In this document: one piece after another, positions 1 to 6,461 of the stretch
Layout of the letters: each line of letters begins with the position of its first letter
How positions within the stretch are numbered: position 1 is the first letter of the stretch
From: Ruminococcaceae bacterium FB2012
Lineage (GTDB): Bacteria > Bacillota > Clostridia > Oscillospirales > Ruminococcaceae
Reading direction: 5' to 3'
Length of the DNA stretch: 10,062 nt
Assembly (NCBI GenBank): GCA_900104495.1
Contig: FMXS01000037.1
Coordinates: forward strand, 1-10,062
Program-made: the position numbers and the translations under genes
Notes under the pieces: model-generated
Databases searched by the model: none
What the model saw: the letters and a program-made list of their open reading frames with translations, nothing else
What the model was told of the DNA's origin: nothing

Positions 1-103
1 TTTTTCAAAATAATTCTGCGACAGTTTTTCTCTGCCGTGTTGTTTATGCGACGCCGTGACGTATTTCTGTTGAATAACCAACATTACGACACTTATCTGC
101 TTA

Positions 104-132
104 TTGAAAAGGGCTCGGATGCGTGGTATTAT
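104..132 (+). promoter_or_regulatory. sigmaA-type promoter of the small membrane-peptide array
   Basis: The -35 is TTGAAA at 104-109 and the -10 is TATTAT at 127-132, separated by exactly 17 bp. Transcription would begin near 139 and run through a purine/A-rich leader into the four small genes. The bases after the -10 (TAATCACAGCAAGGGAAA, 134-151) recur behind two promoter-like sites near the right end of the window, so the leader itself may be part of the signal. Confidence 0.6.
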
Positions 133-189
133 GTAATCACAGCAAGGGAAACAAACAAAAACAACACAAACCAAAAGGAGGAAAAATCA

Positions 190-282
190 ATGATCTCAGC
201 AGGAGTAGCAATAGCAGGAATCGCGGCAGTAACAGCAGCAGGTTTCGGAATGTGTGCATTATATCTGTTTATCAAAGGATAA
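190..282 (+). CDS. Small single-helix membrane peptide 1 (30 aa)
   Basis: The function is not known. The start is fixed by a strong ribosome binding site, AAAGGAGG, about 8 bases ahead of the ATG. The product is 30 residues long. It is almost entirely Ala, Gly, Val, Ile, Leu and Phe (for example AGVAIAGIAAVTAAGFG) and ends in a short basic tail (FIKG), the make-up of one transmembrane helix with its C-terminus inside the cell. No signal-peptidase site or cysteine-based processing motif is obvious. It is the first of four similar-sized peptides read from the promoter at 104-132. Small holin-like, toxin-like or membrane-protein-modulating peptides look like this, but nothing in the sequence picks one of these roles. 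Confidence 0.65.
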   Translation: MISAGVAIAGIAAVTAAGFGMCALYLFIKG

Positions 283-321
283 GCAGCAAAAAACAGATCG
301 GATCAGAAGGAGGAAAAAACA

Positions 322-399
322 ATGATCACACCGTTAGCAGTCATCGGAATTTGGGCGGCAGCAACCGCAGGAGTATTCTGGCTTATTTCAAAGCTGTAA
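322..399 (+). CDS. Small single-helix membrane peptide 2 (25 aa)
   Basis: This 25-residue peptide starts MITPLAVIGIW and ends FWLISKL. A central hydrophobic stretch is bounded by aromatic residues (two Trp), which commonly lie at membrane interfaces, and a Lys lies near the C-terminus. The ribosome binding site is AAGGAGG, about 8 bases before the ATG. It lies 39 bp after peptide 1 in the same A-rich transcribed region, so the two are probably on one transcript. Its sequence is not obviously a duplicate of peptide 1; what they share is size, hydrophobicity and the ribosome binding site. The function is unknown. Strong translation signals on four successive tiny frames make chance unlikely. 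Confidence 0.6.
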   Translation: MITPLAVIGIWAAATAGVFWLISKL

Positions 400-452
400 A
401 TCAGACACAAACACAATAAACCAAAACAAACAACACTAAGGTGGAAAAAATA

Positions 453-533
453 ATGTTCACATTTATAGCCATATCATCAGTTCTGGCAGGCTTTGCAGGA
501 TATGCGATCTATTCCGTAATAACCTGTCACTGA
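453..533 (+). CDS. Small single-helix membrane peptide 3 (26 aa)
   Basis: This 26-residue peptide starts MFTFIAISSVLAGFAGYAI and ends in Cys-His. It is hydrophobic throughout with small residues (Gly, Ala, Ser) spaced through the helix, a pattern that favours helix-helix packing in membranes. The ribosome binding site is weaker than its neighbours' (AAGGTGG, about 7 bases before the ATG). It lies 53 bp after peptide 2. The function is unknown. The opposite strand has a longer open frame here, but that frame has no start signal and its residue composition fits a shadow. Confidence 0.55.
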   Translation: MFTFIAISSVLAGFAGYAIYSVITCH

Positions 534-589
534 ACAAAACAAATATAATAGCAGAAGTTGTATAAATCAAGACAAAGGAGGTAAGAAAG

Positions 590-661
590 ATGCTGATAGC
601 ATTCGGCGGATTTGCCGCAACTGTAGTATTTCTCGGAGTTATGCAGTCTCTGATCGGATAA
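590..661 (+). CDS. Small single-helix membrane peptide 4 (23 aa)
   Basis: This 23-residue peptide starts MLIAFGGFAATVVFLG and ends SLIG. It is one hydrophobic segment with no charged residue, and the shortest of the four. The ribosome binding site AAAGGAGGT lies 6-8 bases before the ATG and is close to ideal. It follows peptide 3 by 56 bp and is the last recognisable member of the array. No convincing terminator follows; a weak hairpin (AAGCA/TGCTT) near 739-755 leads into TTTATT. The function is unknown. Confidence 0.6.
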   Translation: MLIAFGGFAATVVFLGVMQSLIG

Positions 662-850
662 AAAGAAGATCGTATTCCCTGCATATCTCAGTGAGTTCAA
701 GCAGTTAATTTGAAAGCTGATCAAAAAATAGTAGAATTAAGCAACGCACGTGCTTTTATTCGTTTGTCAACACCTAATTCAAAATTTCAGGCAAGTACGA
801 TGCCGGGCTCTTGAGGTGACGATCAGAAGTGCTGTGTTCGGTATTATAAA
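662..850. other. Intergenic region between the peptide array and the minus-strand operon
   Basis: No gene is supported here. This is the convergent end of two transcription units. The only structure seen is a weak 5-bp hairpin near 739-755 followed by T-rich sequence, a possible poor terminator for the peptide array. No clear terminator for the minus-strand operon was recognised. Confidence 0.4.
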
Positions 851-1360
851 TCATGCATCTTTTATCAGCGCATACATCTTCATATTCTCGAGCTTACCGT
901 TCTTGAAAGCATTGCACCTCAGCACCCCTTCGCAGGCGAAGCCGGCCTTTTCAAGTACTCGGCATGATGCTGCATTGCTTTCAAAGGGCTCAGCAAAGAT
1001 CCTGATGATGTCGGTATTGTCAAAAACATAGCTGCAAATCTGCCTGACAGCTTCGGTCGTATAGCCGTTACCCCAGTAGGGTTCCCCGATATAGTAACCC
1101 AGCTCGGCAGTCCGGTAATGGATATTTCCGCAGCGGAATATGCCTATGCTCCCGATGACCTTATCATCGGCAGTGACCGCAAAAGCAAAGGTCTTATCCT
1201 CATCGGCGGACAGCATCGCCCGTATAAAATCCTCTGCATCCTTCTCCGTGTAGGGAAAAGGCAGACCGTCCCTCAGATTATCAAGTATCTTTACGTTGTT
1301 CAGATTCTCGGCCAGCGCGGTCTTGTCTTCAAGCTTCCATTTTCTTATTCCGATAACCAT
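851..1360 (-). CDS. GNAT-family N-acetyltransferase (RimJ/RimL-like)
   Basis: The protein of 169 residues is predicted to transfer an acetyl group from acetyl-CoA to an amine; the substrate cannot be told. It has the order of the Acetyltransf_3 group: an early LPFPYTEKDAEDFI segment, a central beta strand IGSIGIF, then ELGYYIGEPYWGNGYTTEAV, which holds the CoA pyrophosphate-binding turn (WGNGYTTEA). The C-terminal NAASCRVLEKAGF motif is typical of RimJ/RimL-like enzymes. The start chosen (MVIGIRKW) has a GAGG about 8 bases upstream; an alternative ATG two codons earlier is too close to it. Longer upstream reading frame belongs to the MITE-like element at 1375-1554. This is the last gene of the minus-strand operon and is cut off from its neighbours by that element. 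Confidence 0.85.
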   Translation of the reverse strand: MVIGIRKWKLEDKTALAENLNNVKILDNLRDGLPFPYTEKDAEDFIRAMLSADEDKTFAFAVTADDKVIGSIGIFRCGNIHYRTAELGYYIGEPYWGNGYTTEAVRQICSYVFDNTDIIRIFAEPFESNAASCRVLEKAGFACEGVLRCNAFKNGKLENMKMYALIKDA

Positions 1361-1374
1361 TTTCATTACCTCAA

Positions 1375-1554
1375 TTAAGGCAATACCGCACAACCCCTGT
1401 GCGTCAGATACGAAGTCAGATTTTTCGTCAGAGTGCATAAATTCGACGCAGGCGGGCTGGCGCCCGGCAAGGAGAATTTGTGTACTATGACGGAAAATAT
1501 GCAAGTATATGACGTACAGAGGCGTTAGCCGCGGGTTGTGCGGTGTTGCCTTAA
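1375..1554. mobile_element. MITE-like palindromic element with 22-bp terminal inverted repeats
   Basis: The left end (1375-1396, TTAAGGCAATACCGCACAAC plus CC) and the right end (1533-1554) are inverted repeats with one mismatch in 22. The inside is also an imperfect palindrome: bases around 1427-1445 (CGTCAGAGTGCATAAATTC) match the complement of about 1472-1494 at about 16 of 19 positions. The whole 180 bp could therefore fold into one long hairpin when transcribed. It has no coding capacity. It sits in the 200-bp gap between the DJ-1 gene stop (8 bp away) and the GNAT start (15 bp away). TTAA at both outer edges could be the target duplication or part of the repeat. The parent transposon is not identifiable from this window. 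Confidence 0.75.
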
Positions 1555-1561
1555 GTTTATT

Positions 1562-2121
1562 TCAGAACCCCATAGCGGTCTTTGTTTGCTGCATCTTTTC
1601 CGTGCCCACCAGCTCTTCAAGGAGCATAAAGGCAACAGCCGGGCCCGTCTGCGGGCAGTAGGATGTTATGATATTATCCGTCCTCACAACCGGCTCATTC
1701 ACGACGATCGCACCGTACTGTGCAAGCTGTTTTTGCCTGTGTCCACCGTTAAGGTGATAGGTCGTGGCACGCTTTCCTTTAAGTATGCCGCTGTTGCCCA
1801 GCGCAAGCGCCGCGACGCAGATAGTTGCTATCATCTTGCCCGAGCATTGAAATCATTTATCAGCTTAACCGCCTGCTCCGAGAAGGCATCCTCGTAAAAG
1901 CTGTATTCCTCAAAGCCGCCGGGAATCGCCAGCGCATCGTAGTCGTCGATGCAAACATCATCGAGCAGCAGTTCCGCGTTGACCGACACACCGAAAGTGC
2001 TTGTGACCGTCTTTCGCAGAGCGCAGGTAACAGCATCGACACCTGCCCAGCCCATAATGTCAACAAAAACGCTCGCCTCCATTGTTTCAAAGCCTTGAGC
2101 AAGAAAAAGCAATACTTTCAT
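1562..2121 (-). pseudogene. DJ-1/PfpI family protein, broken by a frameshift
   Basis: Two overlapping frames together make one DJ-1/PfpI/ThiJ-like protein of about 186 residues. The N-terminal frame (1831-2121) begins MKVLLFLAQGFETMEA, with the conserved acidic residues near position 15, and contains the ALAIPGG strand-turn. It stops just after LINDFNARAR. The C-terminal frame (1562-1834) carries the nucleophile elbow ATICVAALALG with the expected reactive Cys, and the HLNGGHR and IITSYCPQTG segments. Loss of one G in a G run near 1838-1842 would turn NARGKMIATI into what is seen. The frames overlap by ATGA, so reinitiation could in principle yield two halves. A GGAGG precedes the start, which lies 2 bp after the upstream gene's stop. 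Known relatives act as chaperone/deglycase, amidase or protease-like proteins; which one is not clear. Confidence 0.8.
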
Positions 2122-2123
2122 GT

Positions 2124-2747
2124 TTAATCCTCCGTTATATAACCCAGTTCATCCGGCAGATCATCCCATAATTTCTCTCTTGAACTGTACTTATCAAATT
2201 TTGAAACTATCAGAGGTGCGGGTTCGGGATAGACCGTCAGGCCGTCTCGCTCTCCCTTCTCGGGACGGATCGGAAATGCAAGCTGCTCTGTTTCGAGAGA
2301 AAACTGCGCGTTCACGCCCGGCTTGTTGCCTCTTGGGTCAAGCCTGATCCACCTGCCGACAGACTTTATATATACTCCGTTCAGACCGTGATAAATGAGG
2401 ATGGGTGCGACGTCATCGTCCAGTATCAGCTTCTGATAGCAGAATCCTGCGGGGACTCCCTTGCAGCGCAGTATCGCAGCTAATAAGTGAGATTTTGCAA
2501 AGCATATCCCATGTCCCGCTTTCAAGACCTCCGATGCCGAACAGGTCAGCTCATCTGCATTTATATCCGCCGAGTGTGATATGTTATCACGCACATATTC
2601 AAAGACTATTCTTACAAAGTCTGTTTCATCTGTTGCTTTATTGAACAATGTGTCAGCAAGCTCTGTAACAGCCTGATCGGAATAATCTATTGCATCGGAG
2701 CAATTAAGATAATCCTCAATCTTATCGGAATAAACCGTAATATCCAT
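2124..2747 (-). CDS. Transglutaminase-like domain protein
   Basis: The 207-residue protein has a transglutaminase-like fold with a full Cys-His-Asp triad in the right order: Cys82 in GHGICFAKSHLLAAILR, His120 in IYHGLNGVYI and Asp137 in RWIRLDPRG. The family includes proteases and amidases as well as cross-linking enzymes, and many bacterial members are cytoplasmic with unknown substrates. There is no signal peptide or membrane segment, so a cytoplasmic place is likely. The start chosen (MDITVYSD) has AAAGGA about 9 bases upstream. A GTG six codons earlier would directly abut the preceding stop codon and lacks a ribosome binding site. It is the second gene of the operon, directly after the methyltransferase. 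Confidence 0.8.
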   Translation of the reverse strand: MDITVYSDKIEDYLNCSDAIDYSDQAVTELADTLFNKATDETDFVRIVFEYVRDNISHSADINADELTCSASEVLKAGHGICFAKSHLLAAILRCKGVPAGFCYQKLILDDDVAPILIYHGLNGVYIKSVGRWIRLDPRGNKPGVNAQFSLETEQLAFPIRPEKGERDGLTVYPEPAPLIVSKFDKYSSREKLWDDLPDELGYITED

Positions 2748-2765
2748 TCTGTAGCGTCCTTTCAC

Positions 2766-3515
2766 TTATTTGCAAAACAGCATATTATTGACCCATTTCG
2801 TGACCCATACCTCTTTGTCGATGATCTTCATATCGTAGCTTTCGACAACATCACGGTCATATTTCCGCATAATATCGAGATAGGCCTGTTCCATTTTTCT
2901 CGGAAAACGGATACTGCTCTTGAAAGAATCAGCAGGAAACAGACCGCTTTCCCTGCAAAGCTCTTTCCACTCTTCTGCTGAATAAAACCTGATATGACCA
3001 TCGGGCTTGACCTGCATATATTCGTCTATAAAACCGTCTTTGTCGATATCGTTTGGGGTCGGGTCGCAGATGAACAGATAACCCTCATCCGTAAGCACCC
3101 GGGATATTTCCGAAAGGCTCGCCCTTATCTCCGGGAAGTGATGCAGCGCATATCTCGATACCACCATATCAAAGCTCTTATCCGCAAAGGGGAAATTCAC
3201 TCCGTCATATACGCAGAAGCTGATATTGTCAAGCTTTTCATCAGCTGCACGCCTGCGGTCGTTTTCCAGAGCCTTTTCAACTATATCCAGGCCGACAATA
3301 GTAACATCGGGAAAACTCTTGGCTATCGCAAATGTAAGATACCCTGTCCCCGCCCCCAGGTCGAGTATCTTCATCCCGTGTCTTACAGGAAGGAAGTCGA
3401 TTATCGCATTCAGCTGCGTTTCATCCTGGGTTTGTCTGGCATAGAAGTTTTTCTCAGCGAAGGCCGCTTCAAAGCCTTCCTTTGCTGCGGCTATGGTTTC
3501 TTTGGTATCTGACAT
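2766..3515 (-). CDS. Class I SAM-dependent methyltransferase
   Basis: The 249-residue protein is a Rossmann-fold methyltransferase of the Methyltransf_11/25 group. Motif I is ILDLGAGTG at residues 50-58. An acidic residue ends the second strand (IVGLDIVEKAL) to bind the SAM ribose. YDGVNFPFADKSFDMVVSRYALHHF holds motifs post-I to II, and YLFICDPTPN is the fourth strand region. The form resembles UbiE/MenG-like or arsenite-type enzymes, but the substrate cannot be assigned. The start (MSDTKET) is set by AGGAG 8 bases upstream; an ATG six codons earlier would place that site inside the gene. It is the first gene of the minus-strand operon, about 64 bases after the predicted transcription start. 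Confidence 0.88.
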   Translation of the reverse strand: MSDTKETIAAAKEGFEAAFAEKNFYARQTQDETQLNAIIDFLPVRHGMKILDLGAGTGYLTFAIAKSFPDVTIVGLDIVEKALENDRRRAADEKLDNISFCVYDGVNFPFADKSFDMVVSRYALHHFPEIRASLSEISRVLTDEGYLFICDPTPNDIDKDGFIDEYMQVKPDGHIRFYSAEEWKELCRESGLFPADSFKSSIRFPRKMEQAYLDIMRKYDRDVVESYDMKIIDKEVWVTKWVNNMLFCK

Positions 3516-3585
3516 GGTAACATCTCCTTTCATGCGGCATTAAAGCAGCACTGCCTCTCGCCAGCGTTACGATCTGTATGCTATC

Positions 3586-3614
3586 ATTCTATCATGTATT
3601 TGTCCGGGAGTCAA
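3586..3614 (-). promoter_or_regulatory. sigmaA-type promoter of the minus-strand operon
   Basis: On the minus strand the -35 is TTGACT (3609-3614) and the -10 is TAGAAT (3586-3591) with a 17-bp spacer. It lies about 70 bp ahead of the methyltransferase start and is the only good promoter found for the four-gene operon. Confidence 0.65.
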
Positions 3615-3767
3615 CAGCTTTTCAAAGCTCTGTATGGTCTGATAGCTATTATGGTTGACCGGGGAGCAGGAGAATGATGATAAATTGGGCTGGTACAGCT
3701 TTGCATAATTACAGGGTATATTTATCACGGCGCTGCTTCGCAACTCCGTGAAAGCGCGAAAAAAGAT
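3615..3767. other. Intergenic region upstream of the operon promoter
   Basis: No gene is supported. An open frame on the minus strand crosses this stretch, the promoter and the neighbouring inverted-repeat element, but its composition (many Ser, Cys, Asn and Tyr) and lack of a ribosome binding site argue against coding. A small inverted repeat (CACGG/CCGTG) lies around 3726-3750. Confidence 0.4.
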
Positions 3768-3954
3768 GGGGCTGTTGCACGAACAGCGTAACCGTGATTC
3801 GCGCATAATCGCACTTTGATAAGCATAAAAACACGAAACGAAGGGATATACCACCCCAACCGGGGTGGTATATCCCTTCGTTTCTCTTCACCGAGCCGCG
3901 TAGCTGCTCGGTGAAATGCCGAAAACAGCGGCGGGAAAGCTGTGCAACAGCCCC
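3768..3954. mobile_element. MITE-like element with 13-bp inverted ends
   Basis: The ends GGGGCTGTTGCAC (3768-3780) and its exact complement (3942-3954) enclose 187 bp without coding capacity. Inside are two perfect hairpins: a 23-bp stem with a 4-base loop (3835-3884) and a 10-bp stem (3887-3896 with 3906-3915). GG-CTGTTGCA-type ends are known from several insertion sequence families, so a small non-autonomous element is the simplest reading. No target duplication was recognised. The right end is followed by TGTTTTTG, so it may also end plus-strand transcripts. Confidence 0.6.
3835..3884. repeat. Perfect 23-bp hairpin with 4-base loop
   Basis: Bases 3835-3857 (GAAACGAAGGGATATACCAC plus CCC) are perfectly complementary to 3862-3884 around the loop AACC. 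It lies in the middle of the 187-bp inverted-repeat element. The stem is longer than a normal intrinsic terminator and has no T run directly after it. Confidence 0.85.
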
Positions 3955-4015
3955 TGTTTTTGATATCCTTCTATTATTTGTTATACTATGGCATTAATAG
4001 TACAATGATTTTTAG

Positions 4016-4044
4016 TTGCAAAAACAGCATGATTGTGATATGAT
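4016..4044 (+). promoter_or_regulatory. sigmaA-type promoter of the WYL regulator remnant
   Basis: TTGCAA (4016-4021) and TATGAT (4039-4044) are separated by 17 bp. This predicts a start of transcription near 4051 and a leader of about 39 bases with GGAGGTG before the ATG at 4090. Confidence 0.6.
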
Positions 4045-4089
4045 GATTATATAGAGAACTAATCAGTAAACACATAACGGAGGTGCCCT

Positions 4090-4704
4090 ATGTCAGAACC
4101 TACCCACAAGAAACTGCGCATTGTCAAGCTGCTTGAAATACTGCATCAGGACTCCGACTCGGAAAACCCTATAGGGACAAATACCCTCTGCGAAAAGCTC
4201 AGCGCCGTTGGTATCCTGACCGACCGCAGAACTATCGCAAAGGATATAGCCGTACTCAATGAGCAGGGATATGAGGTCATGCAGACCAAGATCGGACGAC
4301 AGAACGCTTACTATATCGAAGATCGCAGCTTCAGCCTGCCGGAACTCAAGATACTGATAGATGCTGTCCAGGCGGCAAGCTTCATAACAGACAAGAAATC
4401 CGATGAGCTGATACATAAGATCGCAGCCCTCGGCGGCAGCCACCAAGCAGAGATACTGACCGGAAACATCGTGCATTTTAATACCCGCAAGCACACCAAC
4501 GAGCAGATATACTATAACGTCAGCGTACTTGAACAGGCGATACGGAACAAGCAGAAAGCCTCCTTCCAGTATTTCGATCTCGATGAGAAGCTGAACAAGG
4601 TCTTCCGCAAGGACGGCGAGGTATATGAGACCGAGCCGATCGCGCTGGTCTTCAACAACGATAAGAGGCGACTCAATGACCGAAATCGGCATCGACGACG
4701 GTGA
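4090..4704 (+). pseudogene. Truncated WYL-domain transcriptional regulator
   Basis: The N-terminal part is a DeoR-like winged helix (KLRIVKLLEILHQDSDSE, then TNTLCEKL and TDRRTIAKDIAVLNEQGYEV), followed by a linker helix region (FSLPELKILIDAVQAASFIT) and the start of a WYL ligand-binding domain (ASFQYFDLDEKL, ending EPIALVFNND). After residue 191 the expected continuation of the WYL domain is missing. The frame runs into Lys/Arg-rich nonsense and stops at 4704, because sequence from a LexA-like gene begins there in another frame. A complete family member is usually about 300 residues or more. Its own promoter and GGAGGTG ribosome binding site are intact, so a truncated DNA-binding protein may still be made. 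WYL proteins typically regulate DNA-damage, defence or mobile-element genes. Confidence 0.75.
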
Positions 4705-4930
4705 CCTTGTGCTTATCAGGCAGCAGGATCATGCCGATGAAGGTCAGATAGTCGTTGCATTGGTGGAAAGAGAAGATGCAACGCTTAAACGCTATTTTCC
4801 CGAGCCGAAGAAAAAAAGGATAAGACTGCATCCCGAAAACAGCTCTATGGCAGATATATACGCAGATGCCAAAGACGTTATAATTCAAGGGGTCGCGGTC
4901 AAGGTTATCAAGGTCAATGACCTGAGTTAG
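4661..4930 (+). pseudogene. LexA/S24-type C-terminal domain remnant
   Basis: From IRGDSMTEIG onward this frame is the autocleavage domain of a LexA/UmuD/phage-repressor (peptidase S24) protein. The catalytic Ser is in GDSM and the general-base Lys is in REDATLKRYF, 38 residues later (37 in E. coli LexA). DGDLVLIRQ, EGQIVVALV and RLHPENSSM follow the family order, and the domain ends with VAVKVIKVN at the stop codon at 4928-4930. The DNA-binding half and the cleavage site are absent and no ribosome binding site precedes a usable start. It is joined out of frame to the WYL gene. I infer a deletion that removed the end of one gene and the start of the other. Which LexA-like protein it came from cannot be told. 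Confidence 0.75.
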
Positions 4931-4972
4931 TTGTGTAAAAATCGAATTATGAGAGGATTGGAGGACTGTATA

Positions 4973-5557
4973 ATGATTGAGGAAAAGAGGACAGGGATAA
5001 AGAAATACACATTTCCTTGTCCGAGATGCGGAAAAAAGCATTATGCCGACGGTACGATATTTGATGACCGGATGAGCTGTTCCTGCGGTTTTGACTTTTA
5101 TGCTTTCGCTGACGGTGAACTTAGGATAATGATGCCGTGGTCGGAGGCAATCTGCGAACCGGTAGCCAGAGCAATGCGAAAGCTTGTGGTAACTACCGGA
5201 AGATGTCAGGATCTGTCGCCGGAGCTGTACAACGATGACTATGCACCGCAGGACAGACTGCTTGACAATGTTCTTACAGCAAATCAGATAGATAAATACG
5301 GAATATGCGTTATCACTCAGGAACAGCTTGAGCTTATATGCAGCAGCTTACTGAAAGGCGGCGATGTTGAGCTCAAATGGAAGGGCGACCGTCTGAAAAT
5401 CTACGAATTGAAACCTAAAGATATCCAAAGTAAGGATAATGAGTCTAAGCCTCTCAAAGAGCAGGCCCCCGGCTCAAAAGAATTAACAAGGATAATACCC
5501 GGAGCAGGGCTGTTATTCAGTTCGAGACCGGTTGATAACAATAGAATATATGATTAG
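4973..5557 (+). CDS. Zinc-ribbon protein of unknown function
   Basis: I do not recognise the family. The 194-residue product begins MIEEKRTG and has a CPRCG (Cys16, Cys19) and CSCGF (Cys36, Cys38) pair in the first 40 residues, the layout of a small zinc ribbon. A middle region (residues about 50-140) is mixed alpha/beta with a DDYAPQDRLLDNVL segment. A polar Lys/Glu/Ser-rich linker and a hydrophobic patch (IIPGAGLLF) lie near the C-terminus. There is no signal peptide. The start was chosen because GGAGG lies about 8 bases upstream; an earlier in-frame ATG at 4931 overlaps the preceding stop region and lacks one. It lies 42 bp after the LexA remnant and may be transcribed with it. Confidence 0.7.
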   Translation: MIEEKRTGIKKYTFPCPRCGKKHYADGTIFDDRMSCSCGFDFYAFADGELRIMMPWSEAICEPVARAMRKLVVTTGRCQDLSPELYNDDYAPQDRLLDNVLTANQIDKYGICVITQEQLELICSSLLKGGDVELKWKGDRLKIYELKPKDIQSKDNESKPLKEQAPGSKELTRIIPGAGLLFSSRPVDNNRIYD

Positions 5558-5914
5558 ATATTTAACGTAAAAACCGTGCAGCGATTGGGCTGTACGAAGG
5601 GCCAAATGGGGCCGAAGTATATCGCTGAATGTCGATCAACAGCATAACAAGGGCTGAGTGTACCCGTATGGGTCGCTCCGCAGCTTGGAGTGCAGCGATT
5701 GACACAGCGAATGCTTCGGCTCCTTTTGCTTTATATAAACAAAATATTCAAAGCCGATATGCATTAAGGCCGAGGATACAAAACGGAGTTATTCGGTATT
5801 TCCGAATAACTGCCGGACTTGTACCCTTTCTTTAGTGCGCCTGTTTTCGGCAAGCAGAGTCTGTGTGCAAGTCACGCAGGCTCTGTTTTTGTATCCTCCG
5901 CAGGGAGGATAACT
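5558..5914 (+). other. Structured non-coding leader region
   Basis: No gene is supported. Several hairpins are seen: CAGCGAT (5579-5585) with ATCGCTG (5621-5627); a perfect 10-bp stem 5787-5796 with 5802-5811; a 13-bp terminator-like stem at 5855-5885; and an 8-bp stem 5892-5899 with 5904-5911 that contains a ribosome binding site. The 9-base string CAGCGATTG appears twice. The density of inverted repeats suggests an RNA leader or control region at the edge of the integrative element. Confidence 0.5.
5855..5890 (+). terminator. Intrinsic terminator-like hairpin
   Basis: CAGAGTCTG pairs with CAGGCTCTG (one G-U), and an inner TGTG/CACG extends the stem to 13 pairs around the loop CAAGT. Five T residues follow directly (5886-5890). 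It ends transcripts coming from the left or acts as an attenuator before the sigma-like gene. Confidence 0.65.
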
Positions 5915-5962
5915 ATGTTCAAACACGCAGAATGGCTGTCTCTGACAGCAAAATATCCTTGA
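5915..5962 (+). CDS. Possible 15-aa leader peptide
   Basis: This is a very short open frame (MFKHAEWLSLTAKYP) whose ribosome binding site, GGGAGG, lies inside an 8-bp hairpin (TATCCTCC/GGAGGATA, 5892-5911) directly after the terminator-like stem. Such an arrangement suits a regulatory leader peptide ahead of the sigma-like gene at 6024. Chance cannot be excluded for so short a frame, and no homologue is recalled. Confidence 0.3.
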   Translation: MFKHAEWLSLTAKYP

Positions 5963-6023
5963 TCTTCGTTTTGTCTTTTCACAAGTCACACGACAATGAG
6001 AATTCAAAACGGAGGTCAGAAAA

Positions 6024-6461
6024 ATGAATGTAACAATAGAAGTTTATGACACTATCTGCAAGAGGATCGTTGAAATAGAGGTCGATGAGGAATTTGCCAA
6101 AGAGTATAAGAGAATGATTTGGCGAGAAGAAAACAGCGACAGAGCGTTCAGAAAGCATCAGACCGTTACATCGGAGCTCAAGGGCGGCGAGGATGACAGC
6201 TTTGAGAATTTTCACGAGTTTATAGTTGGTGATGAAAATGATGGATCTGATAATGCTGCAATAAGAAAATCATACCTGAAAAGGATAAAAGGATGCTTAT
6301 CAGAATTATCCGAGGTCGAGAAAAGAGTAATTGATTTGATATTCTTTAAAACTCTTACGGAAAACCAAGCAGCAGAAAAAATGGGACTCTATCAACAAAA
6401 TGTGCATAGAATCAAAGTGCGCGCTTTGGCTAAATTGCACAAACTTTTAGAAAGGGCATAA
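6024..6461 (+). CDS. Sigma-70 region 4-like HTH regulator of an integrative element
   Basis: The 145-residue protein has a charged, acidic N-terminal half and a C-terminal helix-turn-helix resembling sigma region 4. The sequence LSEVEKRVIDLIFFKTLTENQAAEKMG is followed by the recognition helix QQNVHRIKVRALAKLHKLL. Sigma regions 2 and 3 are missing, so it is not a complete sigma factor. Small proteins of this type are common in Tn916-like and other Firmicute integrative elements, where they are thought to act as transcriptional regulators. GGAGGT lies 7 bases before the ATG. No good promoter was recognised directly ahead; the structured leader at 5558-5914 may control it. Confidence 0.75.
   Translation: MNVTIEVYDTICKRIVEIEVDEEFAKEYKRMIWREENSDRAFRKHQTVTSELKGGEDDSFENFHEFIVGDENDGSDNAAIRKSYLKRIKGCLSELSEVEKRVIDLIFFKTLTENQAAEKMGLYQQNVHRIKVRALAKLHKLLERA

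Noticed and set aside
3567..3854. 95-aa minus-strand frame across the operon promoter and MITE end
   Set aside because: It overlaps a well-formed promoter and an inverted-repeat element and has no ribosome binding site.
4093..4692. 199-aa open frame antisense to the WYL gene
   Set aside because: It is a mirror of a well-supported gene, with no ribosome binding site and no recognisable domain.
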